Positions 28,367 to 41,540 of a stretch of 64,000 bases of DNA are shown here, one piece after another. Position numbers and translations under genes: made by a program. Source of the stretch: Wuchereria bancrofti (Eukaryota > Nematoda > Chromadorea > Rhabditida > Onchocercidae); contig SSBO01000002.1 of the NCBI GenBank assembly GCA_005281725.1, positions 510,902-574,901 on the forward strand. Reading direction: 5' to 3'. The notes beneath the pieces are model-generated. The model was not told the DNA's origin. It did no database searches and worked only from the letters and a program-made list of their open reading frames with translations. Within the stretch, counting starts at the first letter, position 1; the number at the start of each line of letters is the position of its first letter.

Positions 28367-29125
28367 ATGGATATTATTGATAAAGAAATTGCACTCGTTA
28401 CCATTGTTTTACTTATATCTGTTGCTTATTTCATCCTTGTTTTCATAATTTTCTTCATTTGTATTCGATTTCAGGTTAGTTCATTATTCTGTGTAATTTT
28501 CAGATTTTTTTTTTTTAGGAATGTTATGATAGAATGTTAGACAATGTAAAGTTTGTAAGGTAAGCAATGAATTTAAATTGCTGATTTTTTTTTTTTTTTT
28601 TTTTTGCATATTTGTTTGTAAACAATCATTTTTATTTCAGCCACATCGATTTATTCAATCTCATAAAGTATCCAGACTTGAAGAATCGCATTCCTCATAT
28701 TTGGATTGCTCGATGATCGCAAAATGTTGTCCATGTCCAATTTTTAGTTTTCGACAATTCTTGAGATCTTGTTGCTGTGATTCGGTAAGGCTAATACTGT
28801 TTTTTTTCTTCCTTCTTTTTTGCTTCATATATTTGAAATGTGAACAAGACTTTCTTTTTTTATTTTGAAATGACAAAATCCTTAAACTATAAGACCTTTC
28901 TTGCTATAATTTTTTGGAAACTTCCACTTTATAAATGGTTTTATTAAAGCTTAACTGTTAAGAACAAGTGTTAAAAGTATGTGGAATATGTAAATGTGAT
29001 ACACACGTTTTTAGGAGAAATTACGACGTAATGTAAACTGCGAATGCATACGACCAGCTATACATGGTTCACAAAGTACCGAAGGTTTAAACTTCATCTG
29101 CTGTCAATTTACTGGTAACAATTAG
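28367..29125 (+). CDS. Unrecognised small Cys-rich single-pass membrane protein
   Basis: I do not recognise this gene. Three exons join in phase with standard signals: 28367-28474 (then GTTAG), 28641-28784 (after TTTCAG, then GTAAGG) and 29015-29125 (after TTTTTAG, ending TAG), for about 120 residues. The protein starts MDIIDKEIA and has one strongly hydrophobic segment at about residues 9-35. The rest is unusually rich in cysteine: CSMIAKCCPCPIF, RSCCCDS, NCECIRP and ICCQFT. Clustered cysteines beside a membrane span suggest palmitoylation or metal binding on the cytoplasmic side, but that is inference. It is the only plus-strand gene well supported in the window. The exons are free of the homopolymer translation typical of false frames here. 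A nematode-restricted protein is the likeliest reading. The third exon could instead use the GTAAC just before its stop and continue. Confidence 0.6.
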
Positions 29126-31552
29126 AACATGAATCTCCTCATTTTGTTATCCTTTCCCATAAAAATATTAGCAAATTTTTTATAAAATTTATTATCACTT
29201 TTCCTATCTCAAAATGATATAACCACTAGCTGAGGTACATTAATTTCTAAACTGTAGACGAATGCATGTAATTCATAATTGAAGTGTAAAATGTCATTAT
29301 GGTCATACCGATCAACTGCAAAACTTTTTAATCAGTGTCTATTTTCGATGAAAGACACTCTAGTTAATGATCATTGCTTCACTCTCGCCAAAAAAGAAAA
29401 AAAAACATACAAGTTTAAAAAAGCTTACGTTTGAGTAGACTCGAAAATCTTCACGTTGCATTATATCGGTAAGGATGTGATAACGACAAAGCATAAGTAT
29501 TTTTTATCTTGAGATGTATATAATATGACGCAAAAAAAAAAAAAAATAAAGAGGATAACATAAACGTGATACTTAATATCATTGATAGCAGCGCACATGA
29601 ACGTTAACAATGAGGAAAAAATTAAACTGAGAAGATCAGTTATAACAATAAAAATGCGGAAAAATCACAAGAAAACGATGACAAAATCCCGATTTACCTT
29701 TTTATCACAGTAAATCGTTTTTCCGCAAAAATATCTAGTATGTTTAGCTTATTTTTTCCAGGACAGAATCAACTAGATTTCCTATTTCCGAATTAGTCAG
29801 TTCTGCATTACTAGCATACACCAACAATATAATCAGTCGGTTAAAGTAAGATAACTAATGGACAACCAACAAAAAAACCCACGAAAAGGATGAAAAATAT
29901 AATGTATCAATCAATAAAATAAAACATCAGATTCGTGAGCAGCGTTAATTCTGTCGCATTGGAAAAATAATTCCACAAAAAAAAAGTAAGGGAAACAGAA
30001 GAATTTCTACTTTCAAGCACGAAAAAGGCACAAAACACGGGTCATATTAAAGTTGGAACGAGAAAAATCGTTTTCAAAGTAGTACGTAAATTGTGCAACC
30101 GACAAAACCCTTAACAAAATTGACTTAATTAATACACTAATTAATCCGGAGCAATATTTAGATATCCGGAATTTTAAGATCTCCTCAAAGCTACATAAGT
30201 TATTAATAATTTTGCCTTGCCAAAGGCATGAATTTATATAAAACCTAATCTTATTTTGTTAACTGTACTGTTAATCTTTCTCCTTATACAATCTACTACG
30301 ATCAACTACGTCAAGCACTACTTTTCCTGTAAATTATTTCATATCTCAAAAAAAAAAAATTGCATAAGGGCCGCTTCTCGTCCTCAGATGGCAAAAATTA
30401 TTTCTGAGAAAAAAGAATCTTACTTTTTTCAAAAAAAAATATTTCATAGTCAAATAGTGCTCACATATGCATGTACTTATGTAGGAAATTTGTCTTCCCT
30501 TTGTCGCCTATTTAAGCCTACATTTTGATTCCAATCGTTTTAAAGTTCTTTCGAATTGAATACATAATTAATCATTGCAACGAAGTAAGAAAATTAATTT
30601 ATAAAAATGAATGACCGTAGACAATATACCGAATGAAAAGAAAAAAAACGGAAAAGACAAAAACAAAATACAGGGAAAAAATCTAGAAAAATTAAGTATT
30701 AATAGAAATTCTCTCCTCTTATGGCATTGATATCCCGAACCGCTCCAAATAGTTATCATTATAAATAATTATCACATATATAAATCACTGAAGCAATTTA
30801 AAGCGTTGCGCTAATATGAATAAAGAAATGGAAGTAGCTCATTTTCAACACAAAATTTAGTTCAAAAAATATTAAAACTATCTGCGGTATAAGTTGCTCG
30901 ATCCTCATACAAGGATTTCCATTTGAGTTTTACCTGCTTCCAAATTCACTCACTTTTTTCCTGAAAAACTGCAACAGTTAATAGAATAAACAATTTTTTG
31001 CCACAATTAAGTTTGTAGAAATTACATGATTTAAAACTTGAAAAATTCATGCACAACTCCGATATGCTGCTTATAAAATGAATGTCGGCTACCCTAAAAA
31101 AAAGCACTAAGGATAACAGAATAAATAAAATGTTATTCAAATCTGGAAGAAGGAAACAGTCGCACAGCACGACAAAAAAGAGAATAAAAGCAATTACTGA
31201 AAAGAAGCCCAGTAAATCAGAGTAGATGGAATTTATAACATTAATTCTTAGATAAACTGCAATTTTCCAATAGCAACGCATATGATCTTGACTTCCTGAA
31301 AGAGGCTGACGATGCTAGCTATGTTGATAAGTTATACTTTACTTTCTAACTTGCTGTAAAACAAGTATGAGAAAGGTGGGAATTGTTTACCGTCCTAAAA
31401 GATAAGCAATTCAGCCAAAAAATCTCGCTCTTTCTCATTCTCATTGAAAGCTAACATCAGAAACATATGACTCTAATGACAGTATAGCTATGTTAAAGCA
31501 GGAAAAATAAAGAGATACAAGCCATGCAAAATAAACCTAGTACTGAAAATGC
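29126..31552. other. Intergenic region and likely LASP 3' side
   Basis: I find no supported exon in these 2.4 kb. The part next to 31552 is probably the LASP 3' UTR. A minus-strand open frame at 30946-31281 is mostly Phe/Leu/Ile and lacks splice or family support, so I leave it out. Confidence 0.5.
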
Positions 31553-34500
31553 TCAGCTGAGATAGTGAAGCCCTGTTGGCTGTTTAACTCTCTCCACATA
31601 ATTCGAGGGTAACATTCCCCATTGCAACGTTCTCTGCACAGTGCCCGTTAGCCAGCCTTCATCAACTTTCTGACAATTTACAATAATATCGTCTTCAACG
31701 AATGTTACCTGAAATCAAAGAAGTCACTTCCGAATGTCAAATGACAAACAAACCTATTCTAACCTAAAGTATAAATTTTAATACAAAACAAAAGAAACGC
31801 AGCTAATCGATGACTATATATTCTAGAATCTTTCCAGACCGCATCAATTCTATCTATTAATATCTTCTTATAGTGTTTAGACGACATTATTACAGATACC
31901 CACTAATATTACCAACCTCATCCTTATCAGCAGCAGTGTAGTCATAGAGCGCTTTCACTGTAAAGCCTGTTCCTTTTACACCTGGTCGGTTTCCTTTTGT
32001 ATTCAATCCTGCTCCGACATGTGAAGCCGTCAATTGACCTGAAATTAAACTATTTATGAGATGAACAAAAAAGTTAAAGTCCGTAACAAGCAGCGACTGC
32101 AATCAAGCTTCAGCGTGTCTAATCGAAGGCACCTACGATTCGAAAAATCCATTATGTAGAATATCAAAATTAACTTAGAACCTTTTCAAAGCTCTTTACT
32201 TGTTTTGTACAAAGTTCAAGTGGTAAATTAATTATATACAACTTTAACATATTGGAAGTATGAGATCTTTCATATATATATATTCCTCTTTCATCACTTT
32301 TACATCTTTCTTGCTAGTTTAAGCGAATCAACTAAATTCTGGACTGAGAATGACACAGCTGCATAAAACTGCATCAGTGAAATTTGAACAGTGTATATAC
32401 ATCCATAATTTCTCTTTTTTAAAGATTTAGAAAATGCATTCTGAAATGATTTAAACTTTTACACATGCGAAATGCAATACAGCTGTTTTCACTAAGCAGA
32501 TGTAGCGCAATACTTTCCGACTGCACTTGATTCCTTACCACTCTGAATACACGACCAACAATGCACGATTGATATGATAACAACTACTAATATTTAATCT
32601 TGCAAATAAAACAACTTATAGCATAGAAAATAAGAGTAAGGAAATAAAGAAATAAAGTGAAAAGAAAAAACTATTAAAAATAGAAATAATCGTACCAATT
32701 TTTTCAGCTGCTCGACTCGATCCTACCGTACCCCAGTTCCCGTTTAAGGGGTCATAGTCAGCTATGCTACCAACCTGACGCTGTTGGATAGGCACTGTAA
32801 CAATTGAATAAGCTTAGAACTGAAGTACAGGCGATCAAGTTAACTCGCTTTTTTCTTAGTATTCATTCCATGTCTGCACATTTTCTTTCTTCATAACAAA
32901 GCTTTCTTTCGTATTAAAAAAAATTTCAAGTTTCAATTTCTTATGAACAAAAATAAAATTATTCCTGAAAGTCTTTTCTTGAAAATCTAACTCTCCAATT
33001 CAATTTATGCTTAAGGCCATTTAAATCTGTACAAGGGATTTGCCAATAATGAAATATAACGTGAAAAATCCCCTTGAAAATCACTCAATAATAACTTGAA
33101 ATTTTCTTTAAAATCAAAACAAAACGAAATATTAGTACTTGTTGTTAACCAATTTTCACGAAAAAAAAAAAGACATGGGCATTCACATACGAACAGTACT
33201 ACTAACAAATAGGCTTCGTAAATTTCAAATGAAGCTGGCATCAAGTACCTTTGCACTCGGGCGCTTTTTTATGTTAAACTTGTGACCATATATTTACTTT
33301 TACGTTAACAATTTCATTTTGAAATTTAAGTGCATCCTTTCAAGATACAAACGGAAGAAATTTTGGAAAAACTTTCACATTCTTTCACATTCATTAAAAA
33401 GCCAAACGACAGAATGTGGTAAGAAAGCTGAGAGCACAAAAGTATCTTTCTCAGAAACGCATCCAAACCGATATTTCTAGAAATTCATAGAGCTTTCAAA
33501 TGAATTTCTCGAAAACATATGCATATATCTCTACACTGATACTGATATATAGATACCTTTGCCACCCTGTTCGGATGAATAAATTAGAGTTCCAGACTGT
33601 CGTGCAAGTTTACTGGAATATGGCGTTGTTGGTTGATGATGAGCAGCAGCAGCAGCAGCAGATAAGGGCGGGGCATACGTTGAAGGTGATTCAGGCACAC
33701 TATTAGCACTCAAAGATACTGAAAGCGCATGCAAATGATTAATTGGATTTGTGAATAGGAATTAAGAATTGAGTGAAAAAAGAAAATAAGAAACAAATAA
33801 GCAAATTTCAAGCAATCCTCATAAACAAATCCTCATAAAGTACGTACAATATGACATAGAAGTGTCAGTCTTCCTGAACTTCTGGGATAGATCTTATCCT
33901 ACCGCAGAACTAGCTGCAATATCTATGTTTAAAATATTATCTTTGCTAAAAAAGATCACTGATCCGAAGTGAAAACAGTATGTGACGGAAATGTAGCTTA
34001 GTTGAAAAAACAATCAATAATACATCTAAAACTTAGCGAGCTTCATTTTTTTTACTTCGCTACTTGCTCGCTACCAATTCTCTATCTCCTTTCGCCTAGG
34101 TCTTCACAGGCTGACTGACTGATAAGGTTGATACAGTCAAACTTAAAGTAGCAATTTTCTTTTCTCAGAGGTTGTCATATAAAACTATGGCTCTTCAGTC
34201 GAAAAATTGAATTAGTAATGATCCTTAGCAAAATCAACATTATTCCCACTTATTTCCTTTGCCAAATCAACATTATTCACCATTTGTTCCTACCATCACA
34301 ATCTCAAGAATATTTCACAATGATTAAGAAATCGGGAGTAAATAGCTTTTCAAATCTGTTGACATTAAGGTGAACCAACTATCAGAAGCATGAGCTTGCA
34401 GTTCTAAGAAATCTATTATATGGAGTTATTTTCTTGAAGACTTTTCAAAACATTCATTCTGAAACTTTTAAGCTTAACTTTGTTATAAATATAAATAAAT

Positions 34501-36198
34501 TCCCATAAGCTATATGGGCAAAAGCATCAGTAACAAGGTTATACCTAGAAAAAGGAGAGGAAGAAATTGGAGCAATTTTAAAAAGCATTATCATTTCTTC
34601 ACATACCAGAATTACTCATTACTTCAAAATCATCAACTTTCACAGTAAACGGAAAAACAGCGCCTCTACTACTTTATAAAACTCGATAACAAAATATTAT
34701 CAAGGTAACATCACCAAATTTTTGCTTGGATGTCCGTACATTAAATTTTAACTCAGATATTATCACTAATTTGAAACTAAATAAGTGCTCAATTCTAATT
34801 AATCAAACTTCGCTCCATAAAACTCAGAAAATCAAGGAAAGCATTAAAGCCTCATTTTCAGCAAAAAATAAGTATAAAGAAAAGGAAAAAACCTTCGCCA
34901 TTGGAAATGTTCTGTTGTTCTGGCTGAGGCCGAATTTCATCCTGTAACTTCTTTTTGTTCTGCTCACCATGATAAGCTACCTAAAAAATTAAATAAAAAT
35001 TAACGCTTCATTTCTACAGGAAATGAAAGCTCAATCTATGAAAAATTAATTGCAAAATAATGTCTTTTGTGATCATCAAGAATGATTTAAAAGGAGAACA
35101 GTTTGCAGTTTCTAAACGAAAATAATTACTAAATACTTTCCATCCTCCCTTTCAAATTACTCAAATATGCAGTCCTGGTACCTGAGACTGAATCTTAGTA
35201 TTCTGAAGATGCCGAGTCAATTCGGGATCGTCAGCCACTTGGATTCTATGTCCCTTCGATTTCTCGAATTCTTCGTGATATTTGACCTGAAATTCACTGT
35301 TTTAAGAAATCAAAATACGAAAGGATGTTCAAGTATATCGAAACACCTTAATAATAGATTAGATAAATAATCTTGAAAATTAGAAGAATTCCAGACCGGT
35401 AACCCAAACAGTATAATTGCTATAATCATTTATCCAAACAGTTACCAGATTCAAAGAAGTAAATAAATCATATTAACAAAAACATGAATTAAGACATGCC
35501 TGACTCTGCAGTCTAGTATTTTCTGCCAAACGCCTCATTTCCGGTGTATCGACAACCACTGATGCTACCGTTTTTGGATAATGACTAGAAAAGTGACAAG
35601 TTTCAGAAGAAAAAAAGAATATTACGAAACTTAAAAAGCCAAAATTGGAAAGAAATCAAATTAATGAGATTTACGGTTCGCAGTACGGCATTTTATCATA
35701 TCCTTTGTAATTTTTCATATTCAAAACCATGCCACATACTGTACACCTGAAGCATCCTTTATGCCAAACCTAAAACAAATTATTTAGTAGCAGCATTATC
35801 AATAATATCAATCACAACTTTTCTAAGATAATTCAAAAACACTAAAGAAGTCAAACTAGAAAGATTAGTGGCGTCATTTAATGTAATTTATCACCTTCCT
35901 CCTCCTTAGCCACCATCTTAACACAAAAGTTCCATATCATTACCCATAATCTATCACGGATCACGCCAATAATAATTGATTTAATGATTGGAAAAGCAAC
36001 TAGATTTAGTTTACACCAAAAACATCGACAATAATTATTGCCTAGCAGTAGCGTCTGTATAGAACAAAATAAAATTCAGAAGATGGAAGGAAAATGGAAA
36101 TAAAATGATTTAGAGAGGTTTACCTTATCGAGACATTTCAGTTCTTCGAGTGGATAAACAGTTTTGCCGCACTCCTCTCGGGCGCACTTCTTACTCAT
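31553..36198 (-). CDS. LASP1: LIM and SH3 domain protein with nebulin repeats (LASP; lasp-1)
   Basis: LASP is an actin-binding scaffold of focal adhesions, dense bodies and thin-filament attachment sites. Nine exons with consistent phases: 36124-36198, 35675-35769, 35500-35584, 35182-35286, 34893-34980, 33557-33718, 32696-32794, 31917-32038 and 31553-31708; 328 residues (human LASP1 261). An N-terminal LIM domain (about 1-58) carries [21 protein letters not shown] and MPYCEPHYP; the first zinc knuckle is C-X4-C where vertebrates have C-X2-C. Two nebulin-type repeats follow ([17 protein letters not shown], then [17 protein letters not shown]). A low-complexity linker has an Ala6 run (exon 6) and a [11 protein letters not shown] segment. 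The C-terminal SH3 domain runs [18 protein letters not shown]...EGWLTGTV...GMLPSNYVE. Intron 3 appears to use a GC donor (CAG|GCATGT). The longer linker accounts for the extra length over human LASP1. Confidence 0.94.
33638..33661 (+). repeat. (GCA)n microsatellite inside LASP exon 6
   Basis: A short run of GCA/AGC triplets on the plus strand, read as GCT on the coding strand, encodes six alanines in the LASP linker. It is a likely site of length polymorphism. Confidence 0.8.
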
Positions 36199-38319
36199 CC
36201 TTACAAACAGAGAGTACGGGATGATATATCACCAGGCTCCGAAACTGAAAAAAAATAAGAAAAACTGGGTTCTCTTACTTTTGAGTCATAATCTTTCCAT
36301 GACCTGTTTCCAGATTTCTCGAAACTATTTATTGAATGGACAACAATAGGTTTCTTTAAAAACAAAACGGAAGAAAAGAAATTATGGTTACACAAGTACA
36401 GAGCATGAAAACAAAACAAAAAAGAAAAAAAATAAAGAAATAAATAAAGTACCCGACAAATTCAAAAATGAGCTAAAAAAGCTCAACAAATTTTAAAACA
36501 GATCCAATTAAGCTGAAGCATCGCGTACAAAAAAGATCAAATTAAAAAAAACACAACAAAGTGATAATCGACCTAAAAAACCGCAACAAAATAGCGTACA
36601 AGCACTACCCAAAAACAAAATACAAAGAAAAAAAAATATTGCAATAAAATTAAATCTACAAGAAAAAAAAGAGCCAATCTAGAAAATGACCTGAATATTA
36701 AATATATAAAGAAATGGTTGATTTTAAAAACATACAGCGATTATATCTGAATAAATGTGAGAAAAAACAAAACATCAAAAGACATAAAAAGAAAGTGAAA
36801 CAAAGACTAAAATGGAAAATTCGAATTATTCTTTCAACACCCGGTATATCACCCACTCACCACGAAACATTTCACCAAATATAGCACTTAAACCGCGGCA
36901 AATTTTTTTGAAAGTTTAAATGAGTGGCCCGTTAAAATTAGCTATGAAATATAGCGGATTTCTTGATTGATGAATATTCCCAAAAAAAAGTGGTAATGAA
37001 TTAGTTAATTAATTAGTTAATTAGCCGAGAAGTTAAAGATATCTCTTTGAATGTAAATTTATATCATTGAGATGAAAAAGATTGTCATGAAATGAGCATA
37101 CCGGAAATCTTGCAATAAATACTGATGATAATGCCGGAATGAAAAAAAAAACAAAACAAAACATCGAATATCTTAGATAACACAACGAATATTTCTTTTC
37201 CTTTAAATTAAGATTGAATATATGATAATAGTCGTATTAAATCATTCCATCATCAAATCACTATTAAAAGATTAATAATAGGAAATATTTAATAAAATTG
37301 ACGCTGAAAAAAAAAATGGAGAAAGATAAGAAAATGAGGAAATAATATTTCATAAAAAAAAAAAAGAAAAATGAATAAATAAAATAAGTAGATTTCCAAT
37401 AAGAAAAACGAAATGAAATTAGAACTTCTAATTGTTAAGAAAATATTAAAATGAAGAATTATTTATTTATAGAGCAAAAGGTGAAGTAATAAAAATGACA
37501 GTGTATTAAAGAGAATCAATGACAGTTCATTTCAGTGACAAATGTCAAATGAATGATGTTTTTTGTAGCACAGAATATCATCCGTGACATTATTTCAATC
37601 ATTCAAAAATCATCATTTAATAATTTTCAAAAAAAAAGAAAAAAAAATGAAATATAGAATTTTTTTCAAATTAATCACAGTATTGTTGTTCAATAACCAA
37701 ATTGCAATTAACTATAAATCTATGAAAATGTAAATTAAGCGTAAATTTTTGCAAATATAAAATGATCAGTGATTATATTAACGAATATTTTTTAAATTTG
37801 AACTGAAAAATAATAATAATATATTTTATATAAGAAATGATATCACAGAGATAATTTGGCAAAAAAAAAAGAAAAGAAAAGAATTCCTTAAAAGTAAACT
37901 ATTGTCCTTTCAAATAGTTAAATGTTTTTTTTTTTCTGAATTAGATTAAATAAGATTATTCAAAATCAAAATAATAATACTACTATAAGTAATAATAGTA
38001 TAAAAAAGGAGCATTACTATAAATTAAAATCTTTATTTTCGTCTTTCTTCTAATCGTATTAAAAATGTTTCAATGTTTCAAAATCCAATTTGTCCTATTA
38101 AAATAGCTAAGAGATTTTCATCTTTAATCACTGATTTATACTCATTTATTTCATCAATTTTAAACGTAAAAATTACAAAATGACCTTCAAAGTGAAAGCA
38201 ATTGATTGTTAAGCATTAAGTGAAAACCTGATTCAACGTCAATACAAATGGTAAACGATTTAACATTTATCGATGGATGTACTTCGCTGTTTCAACAACA
38301 AAATGAAGTGAACATGGAG
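36199..38319. other. Gene-free AT-rich region upstream of LASP
   Basis: It contains the presumed promoter and 5' UTR of LASP and many short A and T runs. A long purine- and A-rich block lies at 36410-36700 on the plus strand. I see no exon in it. Confidence 0.5.
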
Positions 38320-38366
38320 AGGCGGCAGCGGCAGCGTTCAGGGTAAAAAGTGCCGCCGCTGAGCGG
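38320..38366. other. GC-rich pocket with inverted GGCGGC/GCCGCC
   Basis: About 47 bp rich in CGG/CAG-type triplets stands out sharply from its AT-rich surroundings. GGCGGCAGCGGCAGC is followed about 18 bp later by TGCCGCCGCTGAGC, so a stable stem-loop is possible in either strand. It sits directly before a TG tract. It could be a promoter or 5' UTR element, or a triplet-repeat relic. Confidence 0.5.
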
Positions 38367-38379
38367 TAATGTGCAACAT

Positions 38380-38424
38380 ATGTATGTGTGTGTGTGTGTG
38401 TGTATGTGTGTGTGTATGTGTGTG
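38380..38424 (+). repeat. (TG)n microsatellite
   Basis: An alternating TG tract interrupted by TATG units, about 45 bp, lies directly after the GC-rich pocket. Alternating purine-pyrimidine DNA of this kind can take up Z-form. Confidence 0.9.
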
Positions 38425-38794
38425 ATGTATACGAGGTGTTATAAGTGATTTTGAGGATAATTTTAGTTAAATGATGGATGAATCTATATGTCTGAAAGCA
38501 ATGTAAGTATCATTACTGAAGAGTGGAATGAGGAATGTGAACTAAATGGATGATTCAGAGGAATAGATAGCAAAGTCAAAATGTAATTTAAAAAAGAAAA
38601 AAAAAAATGAAAAGAAGAAATTTTCAAAAATATCCACACAAGAAAATTTCAAACAACAATTTTTTTTTTTTTTTCTCCCATCGTTTAATGTTTGCATTTG
38701 TTGAGAAATGGCAAAGATAAATTGCAGATCAATAGGATACAGCATATAATTAGACGAATATTGCAACATGCAGCATGCATCTTGCTATCTTATA

Positions 38795-38820
38795 TCATGC
38801 ATGCATGCATGCATGCATAC
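38795..38820 (+). repeat. (ATGC)n microsatellite
   Basis: About six tandem copies of the self-complementary tetramer ATGC. Each copy is palindromic, so the tract can fold on itself or form a cruciform. Confidence 0.9.
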
Positions 38821-39546
38821 ATGTATCTTGCGTTTATTTAGTACATAATAATAGAGTTTATTTTTGACTTATGAAAATATTCTAAGAAGGAGTTATAAAT
38901 ATTTAATATTTGGAAAAAGTTAATGCAAATATTTGTTTATAAAAAAATTTCAGTAAATTGGAAGAAAAAAAAAAGAAGGTAAAAAGGTATGAATCATCAT
39001 AAGTTGAATAATTTAACAACAATTTCATTTCAGTGTGATCATTGATTGGAGTGAGAAAAATTGAAAAAGTGATAGCTTAGCAGTAGTATGTCAAATTGAT
39101 ATGAATCATTAATTTCGTAAGTAAGTAAACAATATGTTTGTGATCAGTATGAGGTCATCGACATTTCGTCATATTTACATGTCATTAAATGGCATCTTGA
39201 GGAAATGAAATTGTCTTTAGATTAATAAACGTAAGTGAAGAGAATTAGGACATACTAAAATTGACGTAATTGAAGTGACTGATGTGTCACGTCAGGTTAA
39301 TATGAATTATTAATCGCATAAGTAAGTAGGAATTTTTTAAAATAGTAATTAAAACAATTGTAATTTAAAAAAAAAAATGGTATTTAAAATGATCGAACAT
39401 CGTCACTCTGATGATACGAACAATAATGACAGAATAGATTTAATGATCATTCGGAAATGTTTTTAACTTAAAATAATCTAACAAAATTAAGTGTCGGAAG
39501 AAAAAAATTATATAGTGAATCATTTGAAAAAAAAAAGCAGTTATAA

Positions 39547-39790
39547 ATAGGTTAAATATTAATTCAGTCAAAAATCATTTTCAAATATAAATTTTTAGTT
39601 AGATTTAAAGCATTTCAAATATTATGTAGAAAATGTTAATAGGTTAAATATTAATTCAGTCAAAAATCATTTTCAAATATAAATTTCTAATTAGATTTAA
39701 AGCATTTTAAATATTATGTAGAAAATGTTAATAGGTTAAATATTAATTCAGTCAAAAATCATTTTTAAATATAAATTTCTAATTAGACTA
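39547..39790 (+). repeat. 92-bp tandem repeat, about 2.6 copies
   Basis: The unit begins ATAGGTTAAATATTAATTC, with copy starts at about 39547, 39639 and 39731, a regular 92-bp period. The first two copies are nearly identical (a few substitutions). The third breaks off near 39787 within the AATTAGA motif. No coding potential. Confidence 0.88.
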
Positions 39791-41359
39791 ATTATTATGT
39801 AGTGTCAAATATAAGCATTTTTATGAGCATATAATGCCATTAAATGTCATATAAGTCTAATTTAAATAGCATAAACTGCAATTTTGAGAGATTTTTTTTT
39901 AAACCAAAAGAAAATACAAAAATATATCATTTACAACTGTAAAAAAATTACGAATTTCACTTTTTTTTTCAAGTAAAAAGATTTTCTCATTACACATTAA
40001 AATTAACAAAATACTGGTTGTAACTAAAACGCTCACTTTTTTTTTAAAACCTTTTTCCTACAAACAGTCTGTTAAAGTTGCACATACAAAAATGCTTTTT
40101 TTTTTTCGGTGAAATTTTGAGAGAAAAAAAGTTAGTCTATTTTTGAAATTCCTTTTACCAACAAGTTATATCATTTAACAAAGAATTTGTATTAATTTTC
40201 AAAAAATAAAAAAATAAAAAAAAGTAAAGAAAAAAATTCTCGTACTTTGCATTACTTCCAAAAAAAGAAGGAAAATTTGTGATTGAAAAAAATTCTCAAA
40301 TATTCCAAGGCCAAGGTACATTTCTTTTTTCCTTTTTTTTAGGTAATTAGCAGTATTTCAAAAATAAGGAAATTTTCATTTTTCAAGTAAATCTTTTAGT
40401 TTCGTACCACACAATTTATTTATTAAATTTTTTTATATGATATATTTAAGTAATCAAAAATGGTAATTTCAATTGATTATATTTTTATACTTCATTCTAA
40501 TACTTCCTATTAATAATACCTAGAATATTATGGTATTTATTATTAATAATACTAGTAGTAAAAGTTTTTACATAGAAATCAAACATTATAAATATTAAAA
40601 TAATGGTGAATTTTATTGCAAAAATGTATATGCTAGAATTATTATCACTAATATTAATTTCATATATTCTAAAAAGAACATAAATAGTTTAATTTAAAGG
40701 AAAAAAAGTGTGGAAAGAATTCCGATAGGCAAAGAAATTTAAAATTGTTTCTAAAAAATTGTTGAAGGAACAATTTCGAATTTTATGTATGTTAACATGA
40801 CTTTGGATTTGATTCAAATTCGAATCTTTTTTTTTTTTTTATTTCATTAATCAATGATCAACAGAAAAGTTTTTTTTTTTTTTTTTCATTATAGAAAATA
40901 AAAGAACAAGTTTTTCCATAAAATTACTTCATTCATCCTTTTTTCAGCAGTTTAGATATATCAGTCAACTGATCAGGTTGTATCAGTTTTACGATTTCAC
41001 TTCTTTTAAACTTTATATCAAAAAAAGAAAAAAAATAGATTTTCTGTTATCATTTGCAGTTATTTTATCAAAAAATTTCTGTTATCATCTATCAAAATTT
41101 AAACTTACACTTTCTATTATCATTTGCAATGCTTTCCATTCTTCATTTTTTAGCTCGAACATTTAACACTGTCTTATGAATTAACTAATTATAAACATCA
41201 TTGATGGATTAAAGATTAATGCACTGCAAATATATTTTAGGAAACAAAAGCAACTCATTTAAATTTGAATTACTGTCATCCTAATTTATTCAAATTTAAA
41301 TGAGAAATGAAAAATCGTTGTAGGACAATTAATATAACTGCGCCTATGAATAACAAAAA

Positions 41360-41540
41360 CAACAAAAACGACAGTGATTAATAATGATAATAAAAAGCAG
41401 TGATAATGATAATTGAAAATAATTTAATAATAATAATAAATAAATAAATAATAATAGTGATAATAATAATAATGGTAATAAATAATAACAATAATGATAA
41501 TAATAATAGTAATAATAATAAATAATAATAATAATAGTAG
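41360..41540 (+). repeat. AAT/ATAATG-type microsatellite
   Basis: An imperfect array of AAT trinucleotides mixed with AATG and AAAT variants spans about 180 bp. Confidence 0.85.

Noticed and set aside
30946..31281. 111-codon minus-strand open frame rich in Phe, Leu and Ile
   Set aside because: Lies in the probable LASP 3' region, has no splice or family support and looks like translated AT-rich DNA.
33500..33706. Plus-strand frame with poly-Gln opposite LASP
   Set aside because: Shadow of the LASP exon encoding the Ala run.
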